Of a stretch of 41,237 nt of DNA, positions 31,903 through 38,856 are shown one piece after another; the stretch's first letter is position 1, and each line of letters opens with the position of its first letter. A program made the position numbers and the translations under genes. Source of the stretch: a virus. The stretch covers positions 1 through 41,237 of IMG/VR virus record IMGVR_UViG_3300020469_004835; one strand, 5' to 3'. The notes under the pieces are model-generated. The model saw only the letters and a list, made by a program, of their open reading frames with translations, was not told the DNA's origin and made no database searches.

Positions 31903-32211
31903 TTAAGCTTTGTCATCGAGGTCTGGGTCATCTAAAACTTTAGGGTCAATTTCAACTCTGGCATCCAATCCACCAAGAATTGCAACCAACTCGTCAAACT
32001 CAGGAAAATCGCGGGGAGTAAGGCCATTGCGTAGCGGAGTATCCAAAAGAAAGTCACTCGCTTGGATAAATGTCTTTCCAGCATGATTACCCGAGTAAAT
32101 CAGTGCGGAGCCAGTAGTCCAATAATAATGTTGCCCACGACTCGTTTGAGCTTGGCGAATTCCATCCATGACGGTAGCTGCGGTTTGTTTATCTGTAATA
32201 AATCCTATCAT
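31903..32211 (-). CDS. Small partner of adhesin, copy B
   Basis: A 102-residue paralogue of the protein at 29975-30298, roughly two-thirds identical by eye across MIGFITDKQTAATVMDGIRQ, then AQTSRGQHYYWTTG, and PRDFPEFDELVAILGGLDAR. The ATG at 32211 overlaps the upstream adhesin stop as ATGA, so this start is preferred over an in-frame one at 32229. Acidic C-terminus. Possible chaperone or cap for the adhesin encoded immediately upstream. Confidence 0.7.
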   Translation of the reverse strand: MIGFITDKQTAATVMDGIRQAQTSRGQHYYWTTGSALIYSGNHAGKTFIQASDFLLDTPLRNGLTPRDFPEFDELVAILGGLDARVEIDPKVLDDPDLDDKA

Positions 32212-33890
32212 AAAGTTAGTCCTGAACAAGCTTCCCAGAGGGTTTTAATAGCGAGCGTGTAAGCATTGCGGTTAGTCGCATTTAACCCCTCACTAATTCC
32301 GAACGCACCAGCGTTAGAATCTGTGGCCTGAGTAGCGGCTCCTGTCGATGAAGCAGCAGACCCGAATCCGACGATTGGGAACGTGTTGTTATACGTTCCA
32401 GTCAACGTGCCTGTGGTTGAATTTTCGACGAACGCAGACCCGTCACGCCGACTTAACGTGGTTTCACCGTCTTTTCGGTTAGAAAGAAGAATTCCGTGAG
32501 AACCGTTGCTTGAAAGTGATGTTACGTTCACTCCGAGCCAAGACGCTTTCGGCAACACCGAACTATTTCCTGTGTTAATACGGACACTGTTCGCGGTAAT
32601 TGAGCCAGCACCGATGATGGTTTGATTCGGAGCTTTAATTCCACTCGTCGTTGTCGGCGGTATGCTATCGTAGGCAAGAGCCATGAGACAAGCATTTTCG
32701 GTAGTGAGACTATCCAGCAGTTTGTATCCAGTATCAAAACGATTTGCGCTAGATGCTGTATCTGGATTAGTATACCCAGTGGCATAGTTGAATGAACCTT
32801 CAAATGTTCCGCTCGTTCCGCTAACTAGGCATCGAGCATTCGGTGCAGATGCTCCCCAGATAGGGAGATATAGACGTTTCAAGCTAGAATACCAGCCACC
32901 ACTCTTGGCAGTTGTGTAAAATGTTTTAATTGCAGTTTTCTGAGCGTCCGAAACACTCACTCCATCCCCCTCAATTGCAGTGATGTAAGCCTCTGCGTCA
33001 TCGTCGGGGAAATGATACTCTACGGAATCATTTGCAATCGGGAACGAATAAGAAAAATTTAATGTTGCATTACCATCTAAATCATGAGAGTGACTCACAG
33101 AATTTAAAAAACAATTGTGAACGACTAATTTTAAATTTGGTGTGGTGGAAGCTGTCCCTAATACTGTTTCAGTTATTAAAAATGTAAAGTTTCCTTTCTC
33201 AGTTACTAGGTTTGATAGATTTAAAGTTTCCTCAACATTATTTTTAATTATAGATATTTCTAAAGATCCTTGGGCTGGTAACACGGGATATCTTCTTTTT
33301 GCTCCTCGTTCTCCGACTCTGATAGTAGCTCTTCTTTCTATTCCTACAGATAGCGAAACAGATTGAATAGGAAAGTCTGTAGAGTTTTTTCCTTCGGCCA
33401 AAGTTGTAGTTAGAGTTATATCTTGAGGGCGAAAGACGTTAAACTTGCTTGAATCTAAATCAGAATCTTGTAGTTCACCCGAACCCTCACGGTCGCTAGA
33501 GCTTACAGACAAAGAATCACACTGGAATCCATAGTTCCCACGAACAAGATCTCCGACACTGCAATCAAAAGAGAAGTTGGTTAAGTTGGCTTTACTGAAA
33601 GTGGTTTCAGCAGTAGCGTCCTTTAACTTTAAAGTAGACTCATCTGAACTTAAAAATTTCAAATAGTTGCCAGCTCTGCCTAAAATATGATCATTGACGA
33701 TAAAATCTATAGATGTATCAATGGGTTGATCTGCTGTTAAAATATAATCTTCTTGTTTGTAAGACCCAAGTTTTCTTAGCTCTTGAACATTTTTGGGATT
33801 CTCATAGCTGAAAGATTGAACGCCTCTAATCAAAGTGCTATCAATGTAGACTTGGCTCTCATGGGAGTGAACTCTCGTTGCAGAAGGCAT
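32208..33890 (-). CDS. Putative tail protein with receptor-binding C-terminus, copy B
   Basis: A 560-residue two-part protein. Residues 1-290 are a beta-rich structural domain (ESQVYIDSTLIRGVQSFSYE near the start, then strands such as YILTADQPIDTSIDFIV) reminiscent of tail-tube or baseplate proteins. From about 295 it carries the block shared with copy A (AYITAIEGDGVSVSDAQKTA, GWYSSLKRLYLPIWGASAP, ARCLVSGTSGTFEGS), then a diverged Ser/Thr/Gly/Asn-rich domain with GC-rich codons, ending KTLWEACSGLTL. It is transcribed from a GTGTAAC box immediately after a terminator. Probably a host-recognition component; the tube resemblance is weak. Confidence 0.7.
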   Translation of the reverse strand: MPSATRVHSHESQVYIDSTLIRGVQSFSYENPKNVQELRKLGSYKQEDYILTADQPIDTSIDFIVNDHILGRAGNYLKFLSSDESTLKLKDATAETTFSKANLTNFSFDCSVGDLVRGNYGFQCDSLSVSSSDREGSGELQDSDLDSSKFNVFRPQDITLTTTLAEGKNSTDFPIQSVSLSVGIERRATIRVGERGAKRRYPVLPAQGSLEISIIKNNVEETLNLSNLVTEKGNFTFLITETVLGTASTTPNLKLVVHNCFLNSVSHSHDLDGNATLNFSYSFPIANDSVEYHFPDDDAEAYITAIEGDGVSVSDAQKTAIKTFYTTAKSGGWYSSLKRLYLPIWGASAPNARCLVSGTSGTFEGSFNYATGYTNPDTASSANRFDTGYKLLDSLTTENACLMALAYDSIPPTTTSGIKAPNQTIIGAGSITANSVRINTGNSSVLPKASWLGVNVTSLSSNGSHGILLSNRKDGETTLSRRDGSAFVENSTTGTLTGTYNNTFPIVGFGSAASSTGAATQATDSNAGAFGISEGLNATNRNAYTLAIKTLWEACSGLTL

Positions 33891-33897
33891 ATCTTAT

Positions 33898-33904
33898 GTT
33901 ACAC
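33898..33904 (-). promoter_or_regulatory. GTGTAAC box, candidate late promoter
   Basis: Minus-strand GTGTAAC, seven bases before the ATG at 33890, directly abutting the T-run of the upstream terminator, so a normal -35 would fall in the hairpin. Confidence 0.42.
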
Positions 33905-33932
33905 AAAAAAACCCACTCCCGTAGGAGTGGGT
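33905..33932 (-). terminator. Rho-independent terminator
   Basis: A perfect 9-bp stem, ACCCACTCC / GGAGTGGGT with loop CGTA on the plus strand, followed on the minus strand by seven T. It ends the minus-strand transcript of the genes at 33960-35390. Confidence 0.9.
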
Positions 33933-33959
33933 TTATAAGTGGTGAATTTTTAATCGTTT

Positions 33960-34301
33960 TTACTCAATTTCTGGGTAGCTTATACGACTTCTTTGTTCCA
34001 TAAGCATTGCCTTTGCTAAAATTGCATAATTAACAATATCATCGCAAGCATCTTCGACACTCTCATTTGATACCTTCAACTCCTTGTCATTTGTAAAAGA
34101 CCTAATCCTTTGAATCTTATCGATTACTCTAAGTAGTAAGCCTTGCACTGGATCAATACCCAGAACAGATGCAGCGTTAAAATTAGCGAAGGGGTCTTTT
34201 GAAGTTTTCCCTCCAGTATAATCGTTATTTTTTTGCTTCATAATATCCCTGCAAGTGTCGCAGGTATCTTTGTGCAGTTTTAATAGTTCTTCAGTTGTCA
34301 T
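33960..34301 (-). CDS. DUF1599/Nmad1-like nucleotide-modification-associated protein
   Basis: A 113-residue protein with the pattern CRDIMKQKNNDYTGG, PFANFNAAS, GLLLRVIDKIQRI and EDACDDIVNYAILA. This matches the small phage family called nucleotide-modification-associated domain 1 (DUF1599), MazG-like in helical layout. It may process a nucleotide precursor, perhaps for modified DNA. The ATG at 34301 is preferred (ATGA overlap with the upstream gene) over the in-frame start at 34343. Confidence 0.72.
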   Translation of the reverse strand: MTTEELLKLHKDTCDTCRDIMKQKNNDYTGGKTSKDPFANFNAASVLGIDPVQGLLLRVIDKIQRIRSFTNDKELKVSNESVEDACDDIVNYAILAKAMLMEQRSRISYPEIE

Positions 34302-34537
34302 AATTCTTTTTTTTCTTCCATTCTTTGTAGGTGTTTCTCCCAAATATCTTCTTTGCCGTATTCTTTTAGTTGTTCTCTTGCTTTGCGGATTCTATTTTCA
34401 GCTAAATTGATTTTTGCTTGAGTATAGATTTGAAATGGGAATCTCAACCAACAAATCAATCCGACTACAACCCCAAGAGTTGCTCCAATTATAATTGATG
34501 AAATGATCAGAACTAAGTTTTGAAATGCTTGTCTCAT
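34298..34537 (-). CDS. Small membrane protein with cytoplasmic coiled coil
   Basis: A 79-residue protein with one transmembrane helix (LVLIISSIIIGATLGVVVGL, about residues 8-27) and a charged helical tail. Both ends overlap neighbours as ATGA. Unknown function. Confidence 0.58.
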   Translation of the reverse strand: MRQAFQNLVLIISSIIIGATLGVVVGLICWLRFPFQIYTQAKINLAENRIRKAREQLKEYGKEDIWEKHLQRMEEKKEL

Positions 34538-34659
34538 AAATTAAAGTATTCTTTTATTAATATTAATAGGACTGAAACCCAAATTCCAATAGCATATCCA
34601 ATAACTAAAGAAAAAAATGTGGGTCCAAATATTATTTTTTTTATTTTACGGTATACCAC
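34534..34659 (-). CDS. 41-aa single-span membrane protein (GTG start)
   Basis: This short frame starts with GTG at 34659, 19 bases inside the upstream gene, and its TGA overlaps the ATG of the next membrane protein. The 41 residues have a basic start (VYRKIKK) and a long hydrophobic span (GPTFFSLVIGYAIGIWVSVL, then LILIKEY). It fills an otherwise empty interval and keeps the overlapping-gene style, which supports it being real. Confidence 0.55.
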   Translation of the reverse strand: MVYRKIKKIIFGPTFFSLVIGYAIGIWVSVLLILIKEYFNL

Positions 34660-35138
34660 TTTGGCTTTTCGCTGTATTGCCATTTCGCCATATAAGATTT
34701 ATCGTGATTATAATACTCGCGATACTTTTCCACAACAGAAAGAGTTTCGAAGTTTGGTAGCTGTCTGCATCTCTGGTCTTGAGCAATTGCTACAGCAAAT
34801 TCTGTTTGCTCTTGCTCATCGAAGTGTAAGCGATGTTTGTTCTCCAGAATCCAAATAAAAGTATCTGTGCTTTTGTGACGCTTGCCATACCTTCTAGTAT
34901 ATTCGTTAAGTAAAGCTGCTGCATGCTGAACAAGCCACTCAAAGTTACCACGGGACTCTCTAGCCCAGATTGCAGAGGGATGATTGTAATGAGTCTTCTT
35001 GTATGGGGCTTCAAGATCCTGCATCCAGAATGTCGTGCAGAGAAGTTGATTGCATTCAAGAATCATCTTGACACAATGTTTGTCGCAATGCTGACGAGCA
35101 GCAATTTCGGGGTCTTCGTCTAAACAGAATATATTCAT
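34641..35138 (-). CDS. Conserved phage protein of unknown function
   Basis: A 165-residue protein beginning MNIFCLDEDPEIAARQHCDK followed by HCVKMILECNQLL. The N-terminal DxDPxxAAxxxCDKHxVKMILE pattern is shared by proteins of many large marine phages and some giant viruses; no activity is known. Further His, Cys, Trp residues suggest a metal site (Cys18-type, His, His). C-terminus ends KPKWYTVK. Confidence 0.65.
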   Translation of the reverse strand: MNIFCLDEDPEIAARQHCDKHCVKMILECNQLLCTTFWMQDLEAPYKKTHYNHPSAIWARESRGNFEWLVQHAAALLNEYTRRYGKRHKSTDTFIWILENKHRLHFDEQEQTEFAVAIAQDQRCRQLPNFETLSVVEKYREYYNHDKSYMAKWQYSEKPKWYTVK

Positions 35139-35171
35139 GTCTGGGCCAATTTAAACACTTAAAAATTGAAG

Positions 35172-35390
35172 TCAAGCATCTTTTCCTTCATTTGTGTGCA
35201 AGGCTACTTCAAGCTCGCGTCTAGGAAATTGTAATCCAACCACAAGAAAGTCCCAGAGACTACGATCATACCTCTCGGTTAATCCTAATTTTTCTCTGGT
35301 TTCTGTATAGAGATTAGCTTGAGTTTCTTTTAATTCGCTCATTTTTACCCTAGCTTGATCTAATATTTTTAATTTCTCTTCTGAGGTCAT
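35172..35390 (-). CDS. Hypothetical helical protein, 72 aa
   Basis: A 72-residue protein (MTSEEKLKILDQARVKMSEL...) with a helical N-terminus and a more hydrophobic SLWDFLVVGLQFPRREL end. The ATG at 35390 is used instead of the TTG at 35405. Divergent from the metalloprotease gene. Function unknown. Confidence 0.5.
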   Translation of the reverse strand: MTSEEKLKILDQARVKMSELKETQANLYTETREKLGLTERYDRSLWDFLVVGLQFPRRELEVALHTNEGKDA

Positions 35391-35432
35391 TAAAAATATT
35401 CTCAATGTTTTATCCGCTTAGTCAAGATCAAA

Positions 35433-35439
35433 GTGTAAT
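35433..35439 (+). promoter_or_regulatory. GTGTAAT box, candidate promoter
   Basis: GTGTAAT eight bases before the ATG at 35448. No clear -35 element at 16-17 bases. Confidence 0.42.
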
Positions 35440-35447
35440 TATTTAAG

Positions 35448-35741
35448 ATGAAAAAGCTTTCTTCCGTCGAGGTTTTAGATAAAAAAATAAAAATTATTTA
35501 CGAGGAAATGGAAGATTGGGGAGAATGTTTGATGGATGATAAGGTAATTAAATTGAATAAAAAATGCCTAAAAGATCCAGAGCAGCACTGGTGGACCTTA
35601 GTTCACGAAGTAACGCACATGATTTTTGAGATGACAGGTATAGCCTTCATGGAATTGAACGACGAAGAGGCTTATGTAAGGTGTGTTGAGAATTTAGTGA
35701 TCCCTTGGGCATTGAATAACAGTGGGTTAAGAAAAAAGTAA
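35448..35741 (+). CDS. Small zinc metallopeptidase-like protein
   Basis: A 97-residue minimal zincin. LVHEVTHMIFEMTG holds HExxH (about residues 53-57) and the downstream Glu in ELNDEEAYVRCVENL can be the third ligand, as in ImmA/IrrE-like and SprT-like peptidases. No signal peptide, so it would act in the cytoplasm, perhaps on a host regulator or in phage maturation. Own promoter box; the RuvB-like gene follows 52 bases later. Confidence 0.72.
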   Translation: MKKLSSVEVLDKKIKIIYEEMEDWGECLMDDKVIKLNKKCLKDPEQHWWTLVHEVTHMIFEMTGIAFMELNDEEAYVRCVENLVIPWALNNSGLRKK

Positions 35742-35759
35742 TTTTTAATCAAAAAAGTG

Positions 35760-35787
35760 TTGATCTATCCGAGAATACTGTTATTCT
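35760..35787 (+). promoter_or_regulatory. Promoter with overlapping palindrome before ruvB-like gene
   Basis: TTGATC at 35760-35765, 16-base spacer, TATTCT at 35782-35787, six bases to the ATG at 35794. The region 35769-35791 forms an imperfect palindrome (CCGAGAATA / TATTCTTCGG) that covers the -10, so a repressor or an RNA hairpin could control the gene. Confidence 0.52.
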
Positions 35788-35793
35788 TCGGAC

Positions 35794-36726
35794 ATGGAAA
35801 TCAACAAGGTATTCGAAGGAGCCATTGGACAAGAATCGGTCAAGCGCACTTTGAGTGTATTCATTGACTCTTATAAGGCGACAAACCGTTTGCCATTTAT
35901 TAATCTTACTACTCAGAAGGGTGGAGGCAAAACCTTCTTTGCTCGTAAGTTCCGCGAAGCCCTTGAGCGTCCAGACGGCACTCGTCCTCCAATGCTTGAG
36001 ATTAACGGCAAGACAATCAGAAACGCTCGTGCGTTCTTTGAGCAGGTTTATCCACTGTGGGTTGAGCATAATGCCTTTTTGTTTATTGATGAGGGACACA
36101 ACATCCCCAAGGACTTGCAGGAAATTTTCTTGACAGCACTGAACGTGGACAAGAATCCAGTTCGAACTGTTACTACAGAAGAGGGAACTTTCACATTCGA
36201 TTTTTCGAAGCTTTCACTTTGCATGGCGACAACAAATCAAGAAAAGCTTTGTGAGCCACTCAGAGATCGGCTTAGGGATATTTCTTTTGAAGATTACTCT
36301 GGGGAAGAGCTTTATAAAATCTTTGAATCTAATCTAGAAAAAAAGGTGCAGATTGATCCTGCGACGAAGCAGGAGATCGTTTCTGTATTGAGGGGAAACC
36401 CAAGGGATGCTGTAGTCAAGGCTCAGGACGCTCAGACGTATTCCTCCGCTACCAAGCTGAAAGTCTTCACAAAGACTGTCTGGTCTGAGTTCTGTATTGC
36501 TATGGGAATCAATCCAATGGGCCTCTCTAACTCTGAGCTTCAGATCGTGAAGACTCTAAAAGAAAGGGGGGCGATGACGCTCAATGGCCTCTCCTCTGTC
36601 ACTGGCTATCAGAAGCAAGCTATCCAGAGAGACTACGAGCAGATTCTGGTCAGAAAGAACTTGCTAGAGATAGATGTCAAGAGAAAACTTACCAGACAAG
36701 GTATGGCACTTGCTCAAACAATTTAA
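35794..36726 (+). CDS. RuvB-like AAA+ ATPase
   Basis: A 310-residue AAA+ protein. An initial IGQESVKRTLSVFID is the RuvB-type start (IGQ), Walker A is TTQKGGGKTF, Walker B is AFLFIDEGHNIP, sensor 1 is LCMATTN, and the arginine finger lies in LRDRLRDISFEDYS. The C-terminal 70 residues form a winged helix as in RuvB (GLSNSELQIVKTLKERGAMT). RuvB drives Holliday-junction branch migration. The P-loop is unusual. It could also be a clamp-loader-like factor. A member of the recombination set together with the RecA-like protein. Confidence 0.8.
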   Translation: MEINKVFEGAIGQESVKRTLSVFIDSYKATNRLPFINLTTQKGGGKTFFARKFREALERPDGTRPPMLEINGKTIRNARAFFEQVYPLWVEHNAFLFIDEGHNIPKDLQEIFLTALNVDKNPVRTVTTEEGTFTFDFSKLSLCMATTNQEKLCEPLRDRLRDISFEDYSGEELYKIFESNLEKKVQIDPATKQEIVSVLRGNPRDAVVKAQDAQTYSSATKLKVFTKTVWSEFCIAMGINPMGLSNSELQIVKTLKERGAMTLNGLSSVTGYQKQAIQRDYEQILVRKNLLEIDVKRKLTRQGMALAQTI

Positions 36727-36737
36727 TGAAAAAAAAC

Positions 36738-36765
36738 TTGACCCTAAAACGAAACCTACTATTAT
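36738..36765 (+). promoter_or_regulatory. Promoter upstream of small-protein cluster
   Basis: TTGACC at 36738-36743, 16-base spacer, TATTAT at 36760-36765. It gives about an 80-base leader to the ATG at 36848, the longest leader among the promoters seen here. The interval otherwise holds no gene. Confidence 0.48.
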
Positions 36766-36847
36766 AACGACATCGATCAAAGTGTTAGACAGATCAGAAG
36801 AACTTTACGATTAATCTTTTCAACTAAAAAACAAACCAACTAATAAA

Positions 36848-37066
36848 ATGGCAAAACGTGGAAGACCCAAAGGTGGCACATCATTTGTGAACATCAACCT
36901 AGAGCAACTGAATGACTTGTTCGGTCGAAAGCAGACAATCCCCGTATCAAGGGTTTGGCTGGAGAAATTGAACATTGTGGTTGACTCTACCCCTAGTGCA
37001 GTAATCACTAGCAGCGAAGCTCCTACAGAAGAGGTTTCGAAGATTGACATCAAGCTTGAAGCATAA
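36848..37066 (+). CDS. Small conserved phage protein with basic N-terminus
   Basis: A 72-residue protein starting KRGRPKGGTSFVNINLEQLN and containing IPVSRVWLEKLN. The GRPKG AT-hook-like start with SFV-V-L--LN and VSR-W--- pattern occurs in many phages. It might bind DNA. Its stop overlaps the next start by one base. Confidence 0.6.
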   Translation: MAKRGRPKGGTSFVNINLEQLNDLFGRKQTIPVSRVWLEKLNIVVDSTPSAVITSSEAPTEEVSKIDIKLEA

Positions 37067-37269
37067 TGTCTGAAATCAAAACATACAATGTTTACAGTCG
37101 TAAGGGTGATTGGATGGGCGGGTATTCAACCGACCTTGAGAAGGTGAATCCCTCCATAAATTGCTTGGAGATGGCAAAGCAAAATGCTGTTCAATGCAAA
37201 GGCAAGGTGCTAGCTATGTTCCAAGACGGATCAGAGAAAGAAGTATTCCCAAATGAGGGAAATGGATAA
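37066..37269 (+). CDS. Hypothetical protein, 67 aa
   Basis: A 67-residue protein (YNVYSRKGDWMGGYSTDLEK...) with a small alpha/beta layout. Starts at the last base of the previous stop. Function unknown. Confidence 0.5.
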   Translation: MSEIKTYNVYSRKGDWMGGYSTDLEKVNPSINCLEMAKQNAVQCKGKVLAMFQDGSEKEVFPNEGNG

Positions 37270-37347
37270 ATGAATGCTGAAGCAATGTGGTTGTTTGTCG
37301 CACTGATTGGTATGCTAATATTACTTATTAATTGCTTTAATCAATAG
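37270..37347 (+). CDS. 25-aa membrane peptide
   Basis: The ATG directly follows the previous stop. The peptide is MNAEAMWLFVALIGMLILLI plus NCFNQ, essentially one transmembrane helix. Too short for certainty but has the coupled start typical of this genome and ends five bases before the tRNA-like element. Confidence 0.42.
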   Translation: MNAEAMWLFVALIGMLILLINCFNQ

Positions 37348-37352
37348 AAGAG

Positions 37353-37427
37353 GGTGCATAGTCCAATGTAGAGACGGCTCGATACAAAGAGTGCCAATGT
37401 GTGAGTTCAAATCTCACTGCACCACCA
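37353..37427 (+). other. Degenerate tRNA-like element
   Basis: The 3' half is tRNA-perfect: T arm GTGAG-TTCAAAT-CTCAC, then TGCACC, discriminator A and encoded CCA. GGTGCA at the 5' end pairs with TGCACC to give a six-base acceptor stem, and GTCCAATGTAGAGAC resembles a D arm lacking one G of the GG pair. The expected anticodon arm (37375-37393) does not form a normal 5-bp stem with a 7-base loop; the best is four pairs around GATACAAA. It may be a decayed tRNA, an atypical tRNA or a tRNA mimic. Confidence 0.55.
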
Positions 37428-37432
37428 ATAAT

Positions 37433-37681
37433 ATGATGGATAAAAAATTAATAAAAATGGATGGCTATGATGACTGTATTGTCGGGGTAGTAGAAAGAGC
37501 TGGTCAAGAATCGATTCTCTGTTACGGCAAAGAAGAAGTGCTTTGCAAGCTGGAATCCAAAGGCATGAACAGATCCGAGGCAGAAGAGTTTTTTTATTAT
37601 AATCAAATAGGAGCGTGGATGGGTGACTCTACACCATGTTTTTTATCAAAGGAGCTTGACAAGGACGAGCTTCTATCTTAG
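37433..37681 (+). CDS. Conserved phage protein of unknown function
   Basis: An 82-residue protein. DDCIVGVVERAGQESILCYG, GMNRSEAEEFFYYN and IGAWMGDSTPCFL follow a pattern common in diverse phages (GVVER-G ... GM--EEA-E-F-(F/Y)N--GAW-G--TP-F), of unknown function. The frame extends upstream into the tRNA-like element, so the ATG at 37433 or 37436 is used. Confidence 0.66.
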   Translation: MMDKKLIKMDGYDDCIVGVVERAGQESILCYGKEEVLCKLESKGMNRSEAEEFFYYNQIGAWMGDSTPCFLSKELDKDELLS

Positions 37682-37707
37682 AGTCCTGAAATCAAAAAAA
37701 GAAAAAA

Positions 37708-37947
37708 ATGAAAGTAACATATACTCCGACCAACAAAAAGCAAATTGAGGAATATCTTGGAAAAGGTGATCCCACTTTATTAAACTCCAGTGTTTCGATT
37801 GAGCATCCTATGGATGATATGACTCTACCCGAATTCATGACACAAGCTATTTTCCCGATGCTTGTTGGCATGGGCTACACTGAAGGGACAATTGCGAGAA
37901 CAGTCACTATCAAAGATGAAGATGGTGAAGCTCCTGCTGATTACTAA
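37708..37947 (+). CDS. Hypothetical protein, 79 aa
   Basis: A 79-residue acidic protein with MTLPEFMTQAIFPMLVGMGY as its hydrophobic core. Preceded by an A/G-rich stretch as ribosome site. No family recognised. Confidence 0.52.
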   Translation: MKVTYTPTNKKQIEEYLGKGDPTLLNSSVSIEHPMDDMTLPEFMTQAIFPMLVGMGYTEGTIARTVTIKDEDGEAPADY

Positions 37948-37956
37948 AAAAAGAAA

Positions 37957-38403
37957 ATGAAAACACAATTATTTTTAGCTGTATCAAAAACACGATTATT
38001 CTTAGCTGCATCACTAACGTTTTGTGTGCTTGTGACTTGGGATTACTTTAAGACTCCTGAAGTTAAAACGGTCATTCAAGAGGAGATCATTTATCCAGAA
38101 AAAGTTGAGGCTTGCGTGTCTCTCACCAAGTTTCAACTGGAGAAAATGCTTAGTCATTTTAATGAGGACGATCATCCTTCCGAAATGAAGCGTTTCAAAA
38201 GTTTGGTTAAGAAAGATGTGAATGGTTGGAGAATCTCTTCAACTCACTTGGCTAAAGGTGCAGATGAGCATCCACTTCCAGATGGTGATTTCCTAGTTGT
38301 TGATGCCTCGTTTATTGATTATCATGGAAATTTCAAGGATTGTATCACCTACGCTCACAGCTATCAAGATAATCACGAATATATTGTAGTATCGGCCAAG
38401 TAA
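37957..38403 (+). CDS. Membrane-anchored hypothetical protein
   Basis: A 148-residue protein. One N-terminal hydrophobic helix (LFLAASLTFCVLVTWDYF, about residues 14-31) would anchor a soluble domain outside the inner membrane or serve as signal anchor; cysteines at about 52 and 130 could form a disulfide. No domain recognised. It might work in superinfection exclusion, which is only a guess from topology. Confidence 0.5.
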   Translation: MKTQLFLAVSKTRLFLAASLTFCVLVTWDYFKTPEVKTVIQEEIIYPEKVEACVSLTKFQLEKMLSHFNEDDHPSEMKRFKSLVKKDVNGWRISSTHLAKGADEHPLPDGDFLVVDASFIDYHGNFKDCITYAHSYQDNHEYIVVSAK

Positions 38404-38408
38404 ATTTA

Positions 38409-38494
38409 GGCTCTGTGGCGCAATTGGTAGACGCTGCGGATTTAAAATCCGTTGATCCTAGATCGTGAGGGTTCGATCCCCTCCAGAGCTACCA
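38409..38494 (+). tRNA. tRNA-Leu (anticodon TAA), CCA encoded
   Basis: Acceptor GGCTCTG pairs with CAGAGCT (G-T at the end), anticodon stem GCGGA/TCCGT with loop TTTAAAA gives TAA at positions 34-36, a long class II variable arm follows, T arm GAGGG-TTCGATC-CCCTC, discriminator A, then CCA. Matches the AT-rich codon use of the phage (TTA). Confidence 0.93.
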
Positions 38495-38499
38495 CTCAA

Positions 38500-38574
38500 G
38501 ACCCGTTCGTCTAATGGTTAGGACTCCAGATTTTCATTCTGGCAATAGGGGTTCGATCCCCCTACGGGTTGCCA
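38500..38574 (+). tRNA. tRNA-Glu (anticodon TTC), CCA encoded
   Basis: Acceptor GACCCGT pairs with ACGGGTT, anticodon stem CCAGA/TCTGG with loop TTTTCAT gives TTC, T arm AGGGG-TTCGATC-CCCCT, discriminator G, then CCA. Six bases (38494 to 38500) from the tRNA-Leu, so probably one transcript. Confidence 0.94.
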
Positions 38575-38602
38575 ACTTTAAAAAATACTAATAAAAAATA
38601 AT

Positions 38603-38806
38603 ATGAATGCACATTTAAAAGCAATTAAGAAAAAGCACGAAGCTCTTGCAGATATCGCCAGAGCAGATTTAGAAACCTATTTGAATAATCAAGTAGCTAT
38701 CGGAGAACATCCTGATCTGGGCGTAGAAATCGAAAAGAAAGTAGAGACCATCGCTCATCATAATGAAGTAGTTGAAACGATTAATAATCTTATTGAAGGT
38801 CATTAA
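38603..38806 (+). CDS. Small helical hypothetical protein, 67 aa
   Basis: A 67-residue helical protein (LKAIKKKHEALADIARADLE...) with two predicted helices that could form a coiled-coil hairpin. No known function. Confidence 0.52.
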   Translation: MNAHLKAIKKKHEALADIARADLETYLNNQVAIGEHPDLGVEIEKKVETIAHHNEVVETINNLIEGH

Positions 38807-38856
38807 TTTGGGCAAGTTATGAATAAAAAAAAATTTGGAGAATATGGGCTAGGACA

